DNA from: Prevotella sp. CAG:732
Lineage (GTDB): Bacteria; Bacteroidota; Bacteroidia; Bacteroidales; Bacteroidaceae
Assembly (NCBI GenBank): GCA_000436035.1
Contig: FR893261.1
Location: 1-12,373, forward strand
Direction of reading: 5' to 3'
Length of the DNA stretch: 12,373 bases
Positions 1 to 6,919 of this stretch are shown here, one piece after another. The notes under the pieces were generated by a model that ran no database searches, was not told where the DNA came from, and worked only from the letters and a program-made list of their open reading frames with translations. Position numbers and translations under genes: made by a program. How positions within the stretch are numbered: the first letter of the stretch is position 1; each line of letters starts with the position of its first letter.

Positions 1-25
1 AATATTTTGAAATCAATGTTTTCAT
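1..25 (-). CDS. Start of a fourth gene in the SusC/SusD operon (partial)
   Basis: An ATG at 25-23 on the minus strand opens eight codons reading MKTLISKY before the window ends. It lies 18 bp after the stop of the DUF4843 lipoprotein, and the gap holds the purine-rich stretch AAAAAGAAA just before the ATG. The lysine followed by hydrophobic residues fits the start of a signal peptide. In Bacteroidota, SusC-SusD-DUF4843 loci are often followed by another surface lipoprotein (for example a PKD-like one), so that is the natural guess. Eight residues cannot identify the product. Confidence 0.5.
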
Positions 26-43
26 TTTCTTTTTATTCTACGA

Positions 44-967
44 TTAATATCCTTGTTCTTTCAATTTCTCTGCCTCTGCATCGCTAATCCACTCAAACAA
101 TGAGATGAAAGTACCGACATTACCATATGATGAGCCATCCTTGTTCAGCACATTAAAGCTGACATACTGTATCACATAGTTCTGGCAGGTATTAAAATAA
201 GAGGTGTAGAGGCTTGGCTGACTGATGCGCAACTTGCCATCGCCATAGATAGTGCCAAATGCCTCGCCAGTAGTACCAGCCACCTGGTCGTCCATCTCTA
301 CCAAAGGCTCCAAGGCATTGCCTGGCTTGAACTTCAGTTTCAAGTCGTAACCCTTGTAGTAAACGTCCTTCAAGAGAACGGTGTTCTCCTCACCTTCCAC
401 TACCTCAGTCTTGATCAGACGTTTGGTTACGTTGTTCAGATACTGGCTGTAGAAGGTAGATGTTACCTTACACCAGCCTGAGAAGTTGTGGATATCGAAA
501 GGACAAGACTTCTGCATTACCACGTGGGCATAGTCCTTATAGAGATTTGTCCAGTTATACTTCTCCGGAATCACCAGTTTCAGGGTGAAGCCGAGCGAGT
601 CGGTCTTGCCGATGTTGTCATATACACCTTGCACTTGCACATTTCCCACCAGTTCACCAGCCTTGATGGTCACGGTGTTGTTAAGGATGCGATAGTGCTT
701 GCCCTCTACAGCATTGCTTTCCTTGTCAACGACCTCGACGGCAAAGGTGCGGTCGAAATCAGCCTTTTCGGTAGCAGATACAGGAACATTGAATATCTCA
801 TTGCTTTCCTGCACAGGATACTGATAGAGCGTATCAGAGAACATGACATGACTTGGACCCGAATAAGTCGTAAAGTCTTGCGAACAACTCGCAAGGGAGA
901 TGATTGCAGCAATCGCCGCCATACATCCCATCAATATTTTCTTCATGATCGTCTCTTTATTAATCAT
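44..967 (-). CDS. DUF4843 domain surface lipoprotein
   Basis: Exported lipoprotein of the SusC/SusD operon, probably an accessory surface component; its biochemical role is unknown. Two starts are possible. The ATG at 967 shares one base with the susD-like stop (TAATG), which suggests translational coupling and gives 307 aa. The ATG at 946 gives 300 aa and a cleaner signal peptide, MKKILMGC followed by a hydrophobic run to LASC, with Cys21 as the lipidated residue (Cys28 from the upstream start). I prefer 946 as the mature-protein logic but annotate the longer frame. After the Cys, SQDF is an acidic-containing segment like the surface-export signals of Bacteroidota lipoproteins. The body resembles DUF4843: a beta-rich region with VMFSDTLYQYPV near the N-terminus and a C-terminal FISLFEW. 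Family assignment is by recognition of layout and motifs, not a search. Confidence 0.8.
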   Translation of the reverse strand: MINKETIMKKILMGCMAAIAAIISLASCSQDFTTYSGPSHVMFSDTLYQYPVQESNEIFNVPVSATEKADFDRTFAVEVVDKESNAVEGKHYRILNNTVTIKAGELVGNVQVQGVYDNIGKTDSLGFTLKLVIPEKYNWTNLYKDYAHVVMQKSCPFDIHNFSGWCKVTSTFYSQYLNNVTKRLIKTEVVEGEENTVLLKDVYYKGYDLKLKFKPGNALEPLVEMDDQVAGTTGEAFGTIYGDGKLRISQPSLYTSYFNTCQNYVIQYVSFNVLNKDGSSYGNVGTFISLFEWISDAEAEKLKEQGY

Positions 968-2493
968 TATTTGTTACTTTCATTAGGCTCAATCTCAGAA
1001 CCTGGAGCCTCCAGCTCATGCTGAGGGATAGGCCATACGAAGAGTGGATCATCCTTCTCTACCTTGAGGTTGCTCTGCACGAAGTTGGCTGCTGGCTGGT
1101 CGGAAGCCTTACGCTCGAATCCCTTGTGCCAGCGCTTGAGGTCGTTCAGGCGGAAGCCCTCCATATAGAGTTCCTTCACACGCTCTGCCTCGATGATGTC
1201 CATCGCATTGCTCTTGCTCATAGAGGTGTTGCCACCATAGGAAGAGTAGCGAGCGGTACGGATGGCAGAGATGTCCTTGCCTGCATTCGTGTAGTCCTCC
1301 TTGTTCACGTAAGCCTCAGCACGTATCAAGTACTGCTCTGAGAGGCGGAACACCATTGGCTGGTGTACATGGTAGATATTGCTAGCACGGAAGGTTGCAT
1401 CACCGAAGTACTTGGTAAGCAAAGGCCACTGCAATCCATGCTCATAACCTGTGACACGAGTCGTGAAGATGGCTGCGGCACGGAGGTCATTGTTATCAAA
1501 TGAGTTGATGACCCAAGTCTCTGGTACATAGTCTGGACGATAAGACACGAAGTCGTATTTGTCGAAGATGGTTCCGAGTGCGCCACCATAGCTATTCACG
1601 GTGAAGCCCACTTTCCAGATGCACTCACGAGAGTCACCATACTGCCAAATGTAAGCATAGTCGTTCACCCTGTTGGAGTAGGTGTTACTAGAAGCCTTCT
1701 CCAAGGTGTAGTACTTGCTCTTGATCACCTTGGTAGCGTACTTGATGGCATCGTCGTAGCGATGCAAATATAAGGATACGCGCGCACGCAAGGCATAGCA
1801 AACATACTCGTTGAAACAAATCTCATTATAGAGTTTGTCAGAGAAGTCCTCGTCCAACTTCAAGAGTTCCTGAGCCTTGTCGAGGTCGCTCAACACGAAG
1901 TCGTAAGATGCCTTCAAGCTGGCACGCTTCTGTGGCTCATTGCCCTTGTAATGCTCGGTGAGAACCACACCCAACTCCTGCTCAGCCTGCTCATCGCTGT
2001 CGTAAGCCTTGCAGAACATCTTGATGAGTTCCGAATAAGCCAAGGCACGAGCGAAGTAAGCCTCACCACAACACTGGTCGAGCTTGTCCAACTGAGCATC
2101 GCTGGTGGTGTTCATCTTCACCTTATCTACGTTGTCAAACAAGTAGTTGCAACGATTGATGACATCATAGAGGTCGGCATACACTGCCTCGATGTCGGTA
2201 TTGGTTGACTTGATGTCGTTCCAACGGTAGATGTCACCATAAGTATTGAAATTTCCCTTCACACAATACACGAAGTCGGTCTGCAAGTCAGGAAGTATCG
2301 TCAAGTTGCCCGAATAGAGGGCACTACTCTTGAAACTGTCATAGATGCCATACACCAACTTATCGACATCGTCCACCGTGTTGATAGCCTGCTCCATGCG
2401 GATGCTGTCCTCTGGATACTTATCAAGACACGAAGAGAAGGTCAAAGCCAAGATGGCTGACAGGATATATGTCTTTATATTTCTAATGTTCAT
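967..2493 (-). CDS. SusD/RagB-family surface nutrient-binding lipoprotein
   Basis: Surface lipoprotein that captures substrate and delivers it to the partner TonB-dependent channel encoded just upstream. The 508-aa length is typical. The N-terminus has a signal peptide ending in SSC, with lipidation predicted at Cys22 (FSSC is a loose lipobox). An N-terminal SusD-like region covers roughly residues 23-220 and includes the aromatic-rich, helical TPR-type part. The C-terminal SusD_RagB region shows the diagnostic stretch ERVKELYMEGFRLNDLKRW at 437-455 and VWPIPQHE near 486-493. The usual QNPG-type ending is absent; the protein ends in an acidic tail (EIEPNESNK). The gene starts 18 bp after the susC-like stop and its own stop overlaps the next gene's possible start. 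The substrate cannot be read from sequence; no glycosidase, lyase or peptidase is seen nearby. Confidence 0.95.
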   Translation of the reverse strand: MNIRNIKTYILSAILALTFSSCLDKYPEDSIRMEQAINTVDDVDKLVYGIYDSFKSSALYSGNLTILPDLQTDFVYCVKGNFNTYGDIYRWNDIKSTNTDIEAVYADLYDVINRCNYLFDNVDKVKMNTTSDAQLDKLDQCCGEAYFARALAYSELIKMFCKAYDSDEQAEQELGVVLTEHYKGNEPQKRASLKASYDFVLSDLDKAQELLKLDEDFSDKLYNEICFNEYVCYALRARVSLYLHRYDDAIKYATKVIKSKYYTLEKASSNTYSNRVNDYAYIWQYGDSRECIWKVGFTVNSYGGALGTIFDKYDFVSYRPDYVPETWVINSFDNNDLRAAAIFTTRVTGYEHGLQWPLLTKYFGDATFRASNIYHVHQPMVFRLSEQYLIRAEAYVNKEDYTNAGKDISAIRTARYSSYGGNTSMSKSNAMDIIEAERVKELYMEGFRLNDLKRWHKGFERKASDQPAANFVQSNLKVEKDDPLFVWPIPQHELEAPGSEIEPNESNK

Positions 2494-2511
2494 TGTAATC
2501 TCCTTTCTTGT

Positions 2512-5448
2512 TTAGAATGACACTTCCATACCGAGCGTAAACTGACGGGATGCAGGATATTTTGCCTGGTAAACATTGGATGAAACCTCTGGGTCGAGAC
2601 CATTGAAACCTGTGATAGTGAACAGGTTCTGTGCCTGCGCATAGATTCTTACCAAAGTGAAGAACTTGGTCTTGCTCAACCATGCCTGTGGCAAAGAGTA
2701 AGAGAGACTGAGGTTCTTCAAGCGCAAGAATGAAGCATTCTCCAAATAACGGTCGTCCAACTGGTTGACCTCACCCCACTTAGGGATGTCGGTGATGTCA
2801 CCAGGGTTCTTCCAACGGTTGTACAATACACGACGAGACTGGTTGTAAGCGGTACCGAAGGTAACGCCACCCTCCTCGAAGTAACGGTCATTGTTGATGA
2901 CATAGCGAGTACCAATCCAACTGAACTGGGCAGACAACTGCAAGCCCTTCCAACGGAAGCTGGTACCGAAACCACCCATCCAAGGTGCATCGTAAGTCTT
3001 GCCTGTCATGACCTTGTCGCTCTCACGGAACTCGTTGGTCACGTTGCCATTCTTGTCATACCAGAGCTGCTCACCATTGGCTGGATTGACACCGGCATAA
3101 CGGTTGAGGAAGAACTCGCTTACGGAGTGACCTACTACATATTTCAAACCTGTGGTAGAGTTCACATACTCAGTCACACCATTGTAGAGTTCCTTCAAAC
3201 GGTTCTGGTTGTAAGATACATTGGCGCTCACGTTCCAAGTGAAGTCCTTGGTACGGATGACGTCGGCATCAGCACTCAACTCGATACCCTTGTTGCTCAT
3301 CACACCCACGTTCTTCCAACGGTAGCCCTCACCTGTAACAGTGTAAGACTCAGGCACACGCATCAACATATTGGAGGTACGCTTGTAGTAAGCCTCGAAA
3401 CTGAAGTTGATGCGATCGAGGAAGCCGAGACGCAAGGCGAAGTTGTTCGCCCATGTGTTCTCCCATCCCAAGTCCTCGTTACCACTCTGTGATGGATAGA
3501 GACCTGCCACATCATCGTAGTTGGCATCACCCGATACCAAAGCCAAGTGATAGTAGTTAGGAATCTCGGAGTTACCCGATGTACCGGTGCTCACAGATAC
3601 CTGGGCATTGGTGAGCCAGTTCATCTTCTTGAGCCATTCGGTCTGCTTCACATTCCACATGAAGCCCAAAGACCAGAAGGTACCCCAACGATGATCCTTA
3701 CCGAAACGTGAAGAGGCATCGGTACGGAGGGAGAAGTCGGCGTAGTAAAGTTCCTTATAGTTGTACTCGCCACGCATGAAGAATGACAAGTAAGAATAAT
3801 CGGATGTAGAATCAGCCCAACGTCTTGCACGAGTACCTGAAGACACATTGGTCAAGAGGTCGTTGGTCTGTCCGGTGGAATATACATTGAAACCCTCAGA
3901 GTGATAGTTCACTGCCTCCTGTCCCAACATCACGTTGAAGGAATGGATGTCCTTCAGGGAGAAGCGGTAGTTGGCGGTAGTGGTCTCTGTGAGGTTGAGA
4001 ATATCACTGCTCTGGCGTGCCGCTGTACCCTCGCCATTATTGGAAGAAAGACTTGGGAACGACTGCATGAACGCTGTGGAGTGAGTGAAATCGGCACCAA
4101 ACTGGGTGCGGATGGTCAAGTTCTCGATAGGATAAATCTCGGCATACATGGTAGAAAGCACCTTATACTTCTTGTTTTTGATAGGGTTCTTAGCCATATA
4201 TACGATAGGGTTCTCGCTCGTACCAGCCCAGTTGCCAGCAGCGAGAGAAGCCAAACTGCCATCCGATGCGTATGGATTCCAGTAAGGGAGCATGAAGCGG
4301 CAAGCTGAGATTGGGGTAACGGTGGTATAAGAACCATCGTCTGCCTGCTGTGCCTCCTCGTAAGCCGCCATGGTGTTGGTACCGATCTTCAACCAGTTGC
4401 TAGCCTTCACATCTGCATTGGTGCGGATGTTGTAACGGCGGAAGGTAGAGCTCTGTGCGATACCATCCTGGTCGTAATAACCACCAGATACATAATAGTT
4501 CAAGCGGTCGGTGGCACGGTTGACGGAAAGTTCGTAGCTCTGGAGAGGAGCACGGTCGTTGAACACCTCGTCGAGCCAGTTGACATTCACTCTCGACAAG
4601 AGGTTGTAGTCCTTGCCAGCATCCAAGCCCACTTCCTTCTCAAACTGGATGCGCTCGGAGGTATTCATCATGCTCCAGTTGGTCTGTGCCAACTGAGAGA
4701 AACCATACTGCGCACGGAGGGTTACCTTCGCCTTGTCCATGGCGAGACCACGCTTCGATGTGATGACAACCACACCGTTGGCAGCACGAGCACCATAGAT
4801 AGAGGTAGAGGAAGCATCCTTCAACACGGAGATAGACTCGATGTCGTTAGGACTCAGAGTATTGAAATCGGAACTAGAGATAGGCACACCATCCAAGATA
4901 AAGAGTGGTGACTTACCAGAGTTGATAGAGTTGGTACCACGAATCTGGAAGCTCGCCGCCTTGCTAGGTTCACCCGAAGAGGAAATGACCTGCAAACCAG
5001 TACTCTGTCCCTGCAACGCCTGGTCGAAGCTGGCGGCTGGGACATTCTCAATCTTCTCAGACTTCACGGTAGATACAGAACCAGCGATGGTTCCTTTCTT
5101 ACGAACGCCGTACGCCACGACCACCACCTCGTCCATCACCTTGGCATTGGTGGAGAGCGTCATGTTCAGCGTATTCGTCTGCGCATTGACAAGGTGCTTC
5201 TGCGTTTCCATGCCGACATACGAGAATACCAGCGTGGCCTTAGATGCACCCTTCACCTCGATGGTGTAGTTACCGTCAACATCGGTCACGACACCATTCG
5301 TTGTACCCTCTTGAAGGATTGTTGCTCCAATCAACGGCTCGTTGTCTTCAGCAGACACCACCGTACCCTTGACACGGAAAGTCTGTGCCAGGGCTGTTTG
5401 GATAGTCAACACAATCAGAGAGACAAGCAATAGGGAAAATCTTCTCAT
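2512..5448 (-). CDS. SusC/RagA-family TonB-linked outer-membrane transporter
   Basis: TonB-dependent outer-membrane channel that imports the substrate captured by the SusD-like partner. The open frame can be extended to a TTG at 5463, but the ATG at 5448 gives a clean signal peptide (MRRFSLLLV to ALAQ, residues 1-22) and 978 aa, so I use it. In order: a CarboxypepD_reg-like domain (about 24-103), the TonB-box-like segment DEVVVVAYG (106-114), a plug domain (about 125-235) with QIRG (168-171), LDGVP (185-189) and the SusC signature around SVLKDASSTSIYGARAANG, then a 22-stranded-type barrel ending in VSF with the terminal Phe expected of BAM substrates. There is no N-terminal STN/secretin domain, so classical FecR/FecI-type signalling through this transporter is not expected. 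It is the first gene of the operon. Confidence 0.96.
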   Translation of the reverse strand: MRRFSLLLVSLIVLTIQTALAQTFRVKGTVVSAEDNEPLIGATILQEGTTNGVVTDVDGNYTIEVKGASKATLVFSYVGMETQKHLVNAQTNTLNMTLSTNAKVMDEVVVVAYGVRKKGTIAGSVSTVKSEKIENVPAASFDQALQGQSTGLQVISSSGEPSKAASFQIRGTNSINSGKSPLFILDGVPISSSDFNTLSPNDIESISVLKDASSTSIYGARAANGVVVITSKRGLAMDKAKVTLRAQYGFSQLAQTNWSMMNTSERIQFEKEVGLDAGKDYNLLSRVNVNWLDEVFNDRAPLQSYELSVNRATDRLNYYVSGGYYDQDGIAQSSTFRRYNIRTNADVKASNWLKIGTNTMAAYEEAQQADDGSYTTVTPISACRFMLPYWNPYASDGSLASLAAGNWAGTSENPIVYMAKNPIKNKKYKVLSTMYAEIYPIENLTIRTQFGADFTHSTAFMQSFPSLSSNNGEGTAARQSSDILNLTETTTANYRFSLKDIHSFNVMLGQEAVNYHSEGFNVYSTGQTNDLLTNVSSGTRARRWADSTSDYSYLSFFMRGEYNYKELYYADFSLRTDASSRFGKDHRWGTFWSLGFMWNVKQTEWLKKMNWLTNAQVSVSTGTSGNSEIPNYYHLALVSGDANYDDVAGLYPSQSGNEDLGWENTWANNFALRLGFLDRINFSFEAYYKRTSNMLMRVPESYTVTGEGYRWKNVGVMSNKGIELSADADVIRTKDFTWNVSANVSYNQNRLKELYNGVTEYVNSTTGLKYVVGHSVSEFFLNRYAGVNPANGEQLWYDKNGNVTNEFRESDKVMTGKTYDAPWMGGFGTSFRWKGLQLSAQFSWIGTRYVINNDRYFEEGGVTFGTAYNQSRRVLYNRWKNPGDITDIPKWGEVNQLDDRYLENASFLRLKNLSLSYSLPQAWLSKTKFFTLVRIYAQAQNLFTITGFNGLDPEVSSNVYQAKYPASRQFTLGMEVSF

Positions 5449-5540
5449 CCTTGTTTGTTTCAAATTGTTGTTTATAAAATGTATTAATACTTATTTTTTT
5501 CTCGTTTGGTAAAAGCTACAATCTTTAAACGACTCTTCGC

Positions 5541-5576
5541 TTACGCCTCGCTATACATTTTTTCACAAATTTGCAT
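5541..5576 (-). CDS. Possible 11-codon upstream ORF in the SusC leader
   Basis: Within the predicted SusC leader an ATG at 5576-5574 opens a reading frame MQICEKMYSEA ending in TAA at 5543-5541, 92 nt before the SusC ATG. Its last codons lie in a small GC-richer island (5531-5552) in otherwise AT-rich DNA. It could be a chance frame; no ribosome-binding sequence stands out. If translated it might influence expression of the operon. Confidence 0.2.
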   Translation of the reverse strand: MQICEKMYSEA

Positions 5577-5591
5577 ACGTGCGTGTACCTA

Positions 5592-5655
5592 TTGATTAAA
5601 AACGGTGCAAAATTACGAATAAATTTTTATTATTACAAGACTTTTGATTAAAAAC
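5592..5655. repeat. 12-bp direct repeats flanking the SusC promoter
   Basis: TTGATTAAAAAC occurs at 5592-5603 and again, identical, at 5644-5655. The starts are 52 bp apart, about five helical turns, and the predicted -33/-7 elements lie between them, with one copy at the expected transcription start. This layout would suit a dimeric or looping regulator. The motif is AT-rich in an AT-rich spacer, so chance cannot be excluded. Confidence 0.45.
5608..5638 (-). promoter_or_regulatory. Predicted promoter of the SusC/SusD operon
   Basis: On the minus strand, TAATTTTG (5615-5608) matches the Bacteroidota -7 consensus TAnnTTTG. A -33 element TTG (5638-5636, inside CTTG) lies exactly 20 nt upstream. 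Transcription would begin near 5602, giving a leader of roughly 150 nt before the ATG at 5448. The same TTG-N20-TAnnTTTG spacing occurs at two other promoters in this window. Confidence 0.65.
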
Positions 5656-5668
5656 TGCTATTTTTTCA

Positions 5669-5699
5669 GTAATATGTGTAAGAATATCGGTAATATGTG
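5669..5699. repeat. 10-bp direct repeat pair upstream of the SusC promoter
   Basis: GTAATATGTG occurs at 5669-5678 and 5690-5699, 21 bp start to start, which is two helical turns. The pair sits about 31-63 bp upstream of the minus-strand -33 element, where an activator of the SusC operon would be expected to bind. Binding protein unknown. Confidence 0.45.
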
Positions 5700-5763
5700 C
5701 ATCGTTTCTTTACATTTTCATAAAAAAACTAGAAAAAAGGAACTCTCATACAGAATAATTATG

Positions 5764-5771
5764 TAACTTTG
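5764..5771 (+). promoter_or_regulatory. Candidate -7 element of the DUF4294 gene
   Basis: TAACTTTG fits the Bacteroidota -7 consensus TAnnTTTG, but no TTG is found about 20 bp upstream. It lies only 8 bp before the ATG at 5780, so the transcript would start almost at the start codon and be nearly leaderless. Another promoter further upstream is possible. Confidence 0.4.
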
Positions 5772-5779
5772 CAGTTGAT

Positions 5780-6418
5780 ATGAGATATAGATTTTTGATA
5801 TGGCTATGCTTTCTGCTGGGCTTCACTTTGCAAATGAATGCCCAGAACGATGAGACCCGCCCTGAGGACAGGGAGGTGGATATGGACAACCCTACCTTCG
5901 AGCCGATGGTGAAGGTGGGCAAGGTATTGTATAGCGGCGATAGCATACAGTATGTACAAGTAAATAATGTATATGTCTATCCCCAGCCTACCTTCAAGAA
6001 CGATAAACAGCGCCAAGCTTACAATCGCCTGGTATATAACGTGAAGAAGGTGCTCCCCATCGCCAAGGAAGTGAGAAAGATTATCATCGAGACGGGCGAA
6101 TATCTCGAAACCCTCCCCAACAAGAAGGCGAAGGATGCCCACATGAAGTTGGTGGAGAAAGGCATCAAGGAGGAATACACGCCTAGAATGAAGAAGCTCA
6201 CCTATGCGCAGGGCAAGCTCTGCATCAAGTTGGTGTATCGCGAGTGCAGTTCCTCTTCTTATCAGCTCATCCAAGCCTTCCTTGGTCCAGTGAAAGCCGG
6301 TTTCTATCAAGCTTTCGCCTGGGCTTTCGGTGCCAGTCTCACCAAGAAATACGACCCCAATGGCGTGGATAGATTGACCGAGAGAGTGGTAAGACAAGTG
6401 GAGTCGGGACAGATCTAA
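5780..6418 (+). CDS. DUF4294 family exported protein
   Basis: A 212-aa protein of the DUF4294 family, common in Bacteroidota and of unknown function. It begins with a signal peptide (MRYRFLIWLCFLLGF to MNAQ, residues 1-22), so it is predicted to act in the periplasm or at the envelope; no lipobox Cys is present. The family core spans roughly residues 45-200: a short beta region with GDSIQYVQVNNVYVYP, then a helical part with FKNDKQRQAYNRLVYNVKKV, KLCIKLVYRECSSSSYQLIQ and a hydrophobic FYQAFAWAFGASL segment near 175-188. The ATG at 5780 is the only start that keeps the signal peptide. It stands alone between divergent SusC genes and the gene-poor region downstream. Confidence 0.88.
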   Translation: MRYRFLIWLCFLLGFTLQMNAQNDETRPEDREVDMDNPTFEPMVKVGKVLYSGDSIQYVQVNNVYVYPQPTFKNDKQRQAYNRLVYNVKKVLPIAKEVRKIIIETGEYLETLPNKKAKDAHMKLVEKGIKEEYTPRMKKLTYAQGKLCIKLVYRECSSSSYQLIQAFLGPVKAGFYQAFAWAFGASLTKKYDPNGVDRLTERVVRQVESGQI

Positions 6419-6483
6419 CGTTTTTGCTCTATCTCAAAAAGCCACACAAACCGTTAAACTTTCATATATTCCCATTATTATAC

Positions 6484-6514
6484 TTGCATTATAAAAGTAT
6501 TATAATTATCTTTG
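6484..6514 (+). promoter_or_regulatory. Predicted promoter of the truncated ATPase frame
   Basis: TTG (6484-6486) lies exactly 20 nt upstream of TATCTTTG (6507-6514), a full match to the Bacteroidota -7 consensus TAnnTTTG. Transcription would start near 6519, about 23 nt before the ATG at 6542, with AAGGAAA just upstream of it. The -7 box is inside a perfect inverted repeat. Confidence 0.65.
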
Positions 6515-6534
6515 CATAATAATAGCAAAGATAA
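6506..6534. promoter_or_regulatory. Perfect 10-bp inverted repeat over the -7 box (candidate operator)
   Basis: Left arm TTATCTTTGC (6506-6515) and right arm GCAAAGATAA (6525-6534) are exactly complementary across a 9-nt AT-only spacer. The left arm contains the whole -7 element and the spacer contains the predicted start site, so a bound dimer would block transcription. As only the right arm would be transcribed, a DNA operator is more likely than an RNA hairpin. Confidence 0.5.
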
Positions 6535-6541
6535 GGAAACT

Positions 6542-6631
6542 ATGATAGCAAACCCATTCATACTCCGTGGATATGTATCAGATGAATACTTCTGCGACAG
6601 AGACAAGGCTTATCCCATCCGACTGTCATAG
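6542..6631 (+). pseudogene. Truncated N-terminus of an AAA-family ATPase (29 codons)
   Basis: The frame begins MIANPFILRGYVSDEYFCDR and stops after 29 codons at TAG (6629-6631). The pattern NPF...GY....YFCDR is the recognisable opening of a common Bacteroidota ATP-binding protein family (archaeal-type ATPase, PF01637-like), where it is normally followed by a helix and then the Walker A loop. Here everything after DRDKA is lost: the frame runs into the 22-bp repeat array, whose first unit supplies the stop. No Walker A or B motif is found in the following 450 bp in any frame I could follow. The promoter is intact, so the remnant may still be transcribed. An alternative is a functional small ORF or leader peptide. 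Family recognition is from memory of the motif. Confidence 0.6.
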
Positions 6632-6708
6632 GCGAACAGCCAGACTGTCATAGGCGAACAGTCTGACTGCCGTAGGCATGCAGTGAATTATACATAGGCA
6701 GCTATTTT
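6621..6708 (+). repeat. Four-unit 22-bp tandem repeat with conserved stem-loops
   Basis: The core CRTAGGC starts at 6627, 6649, 6671 and 6693, a strict 22-bp period. Units 1 and 2 share GACTGTCATAGGCGAACAG; unit 3 is GACTGCCGTAGGCATGCAG; unit 4 is degenerate. Each of the first three can form a hairpin with a 9-nt loop: CTGT/ACAG in unit 1, AGACTGT/ACAGTCT in unit 2, ACTGC/GCAGT in unit 3. The T-to-C and A-to-G changes in unit 3 compensate each other. It is too short and has no spacers, so it is not a CRISPR array. Confidence 0.75.
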
Positions 6709-6710
6709 TT
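6667..6710 (+). terminator. Weak candidate intrinsic terminator at the end of the repeat array
   Basis: CTGCC (6667-6671) can pair with GGCAG (6697-6701), followed by CTA and six Ts (6705-6710). The loop is long and itself structured, so this is a weak candidate. If real, it would end a short transcript of about 190 nt starting at the promoter near 6519. Confidence 0.25.
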
Positions 6711-6794
6711 CCAACTAGAAAGGCTACCTCTCATTTCTACCTCACATATCACTAAGCACGCACTATCACTCTTATTATCAGATATTTACATAGA

Positions 6795-6820
6795 GTGAGG
6801 TGTGACATCAGACACCTCAC
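6795..6820. repeat. 9-bp perfect inverted repeat inside the hairpin-rich element
   Basis: GTGAGGTGT (6795-6803) and ACACCTCAC (6812-6820) are exact complements around an 8-nt loop. GTGAGGTGT recurs in direct orientation at 6862-6870 and 6930-6938, the last being part of the right terminal repeat. Confidence 0.65.
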
Positions 6821-6822
6821 GC

Positions 6823-6865
6823 ACACCACACGACACCACACGTGAGATAGAGTGAGATAGAGTGA
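6823..6865. repeat. Two adjacent 10-bp tandem duplications
   Basis: ACACCACACG is repeated head to tail at 6823-6832 and 6833-6842, and GATAGAGTGA at 6846-6855 and 6856-6865. Just after them GGTGT (6866-6870) and ACACC (6873-6877) form a short inverted repeat. The strand-biased CA/GA composition is unlike the coding DNA on either side. Confidence 0.6.
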
Positions 6866-6896
6866 GGTGTCAACACCGACACCACACAGCATATAA

Positions 6897-6919
6897 CTAT
6901 CTATAAAACAATTAGATAG
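6897..6919. repeat. 7-bp perfect inverted repeat near the right end of the element
   Basis: CTATCTA (6897-6903) and TAGATAG (6913-6919) are exact complements around a 9-nt AT-rich loop, just inside the right terminal repeat. Confidence 0.5.

Larger units (their letters stand above)
5449..5779. other. Divergent intergenic region between SusC operon and DUF4294 gene
   Basis: A very AT-rich 331-bp spacer serving two divergent transcription units. It contains the minus-strand SusC promoter (5608-5638), its leader with a short upstream ORF (5541-5576), a plus-strand -7 box for the DUF4294 gene (5764-5771), and two pairs of direct repeats (5592-5603 with 5644-5655; 5669-5678 with 5690-5699). No tRNA or intrinsic terminator was seen. 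Confidence 0.8.

Noticed and set aside
2512..5448. SusC as a FecA-like signalling receptor for the nearby sigma factor
   Set aside because: It lacks the N-terminal STN domain and no FecR gene is present, so direct signalling to the sigma factor is not supported.
5449..5463. TTG-initiated five-residue extension of the SusC-like protein
   Set aside because: The ATG at 5448 gives a standard signal peptide; the extension only adds residues ahead of it.
5804..6397. 197-codon minus-strand frame opposite the DUF4294 gene
   Set aside because: It mirrors the codon structure of the well-supported plus-strand gene, which has a signal peptide and family motifs.
6621..6708. CRISPR-like array
   Set aside because: The 22-bp units are head to tail with no unique spacers, and no cas gene is present.
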